This document shows, piece by piece, positions 5,904 through 6,061 of a stretch of DNA of 6,061 nt. The notes beneath the pieces were generated by a model. It did not search any database. It was not told the DNA's origin and was given only the letters and a program-made list of their open reading frames with translations. Source of the DNA: Candidatus Saccharimonadota bacterium. GTDB lineage: Bacteria > Patescibacteriota > Saccharimonadia > Saccharimonadales > Saccharimonadaceae. The translations under genes were made by a program, and so were the position numbers. The stretch is taken from contig JAGQNH010000033.1 of the NCBI GenBank assembly GCA_020428185.1, positions 1 through 6,061 of the forward strand, written 5' to 3'. Every line of letters starts with the position of its first letter. Within the stretch, counting starts at the first letter, position 1.

Positions 5904-5909
5904 ACCTCT
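5904..5909 (-). promoter_or_regulatory. Ribosome binding site of the response regulator
   Basis: AGAGGT precedes the ATG at 5900 by 3 nt (GAGG by 4). It fixes the start and shows that this gene is translated from a leadered message, unlike rluB and der. I found no convincing promoter in the 53-bp gap upstream, so it may be co-transcribed with the preceding gene. Confidence 0.55.
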
Positions 5910-5953
5910 ATTCTACTAAAGCATTTTAGAAAATACCATACCTCTTATGTTTT

Positions 5954-6061
5954 TTATTGTTTTGATGTCGCGACCGGACCTACGAATTGCGTTGCTGGTA
6001 TTGATGATGTTGTAGTTGTCGGTACGGTGAGTGGCTGTGGCTGTGGTTGTGGTTGTGGTTG
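5954..6061 (-). CDS. C-terminal end of an unidentified protein with Pro-Gln repeat tail, cut by window edge
   Basis: The last 35 codons and the TAA stop of a gene that enters from the high-coordinate end are visible. The peptide begins with five Pro-Gln units, the last followed by Leu-Thr-Val-Pro, then a T/S/P-rich stretch (PTTTTSSIPATQFVGP) and ends VATSKQ. Composition resembles the disordered tail of the response regulator next to it. Function cannot be inferred. A second minus-strand frame is also open to about 5916 and would give a poly-Thr/Ala start, so the reading frame is not certain; I prefer this one for its composition and because its stop leaves a normal 53-bp gap before the next gene. 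Confidence 0.5.
   Translation of the reverse strand, partial: QPQPQPQPQPLTVPTTTTSSIPATQFVGPVATSKQ
6031..6061. repeat. Hexanucleotide tandem repeat (GTGGYT), at least five units
   Basis: On the plus strand GTGGCT occurs twice, then GTGGTT three times, and one more base before the window ends. On the minus strand each unit encodes Pro-Gln. The array may continue beyond the window. Confidence 0.8.

Noticed and set aside
5910..5915. TAGAAT as -10 box for the response regulator
   Set aside because: The start site it predicts would lie downstream of the AGAGGT ribosome binding site, so the site would not be transcribed; no -35 either.

Overview
All five complete genes and both partial genes in this window lie on the minus strand, so transcription runs from high to low coordinates. 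The layout best fits a Candidate Phyla Radiation bacterium, most plausibly Saccharibacteria (TM7). The reasons are a Der-type GTPase with a GxANVGKS P-loop and a DTAGL G3 motif, a stand-alone RluB-type pseudouridine synthase, several promoters that place the start codon within a few bases of the predicted transcription start, the standard genetic code, and moderate GC. This assignment is an inference; no rRNA or marker phylogeny is possible here.

Read in the direction of transcription, the window opens with the last 35 codons of an unidentified protein that ends in a Pro-Gln hexanucleotide repeat (5954-6061). Next comes a response regulator (4950-5900) with an intact receiver domain followed by about 190 residues of Pro/Ala/Thr/Ser-rich, probably disordered tail instead of an output domain. 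A 23S rRNA pseudouridine synthase of the RsuA/RluB family follows (4237-4926).

The centre of the window (482-4190) holds three consecutive, diverged paralogs of exported proteins. They carry the hallmarks of DUF4185 (PF13810): TDLGIPF, a GDTF motif, WRSP..LRSN, MQRDGDY, GEPSLRKL and YGGFIHP. To my knowledge this five-bladed beta-propeller family includes endo-D-arabinofuranases (CAZy GH183) that cut the D-arabinan of mycobacterial-type cell walls. The first (2964-4190) and second (1758-2954) copies are 9 nt apart and share an operon. The second looks like a lipoprotein. The third (482-1624) has its own promoter, a strong Shine-Dalgarno site and a clean Sec signal peptide, and ends at a stem-loop terminator (444-476). 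The window closes with the first 122 codons of Der (1-367), driven by its own near-consensus promoter.

The most interesting content is the trio. Known Saccharibacteria live as obligate epibionts on Actinobacteria, many of which have arabinogalactan envelopes. Three tandem, differently anchored arabinanase-like proteins would make sense as tools for attacking or remodelling the host wall. The three copies also show mosaic similarity and interchangeable cysteine pairs, which suggests recombination between paralogs or selection for different substrates.
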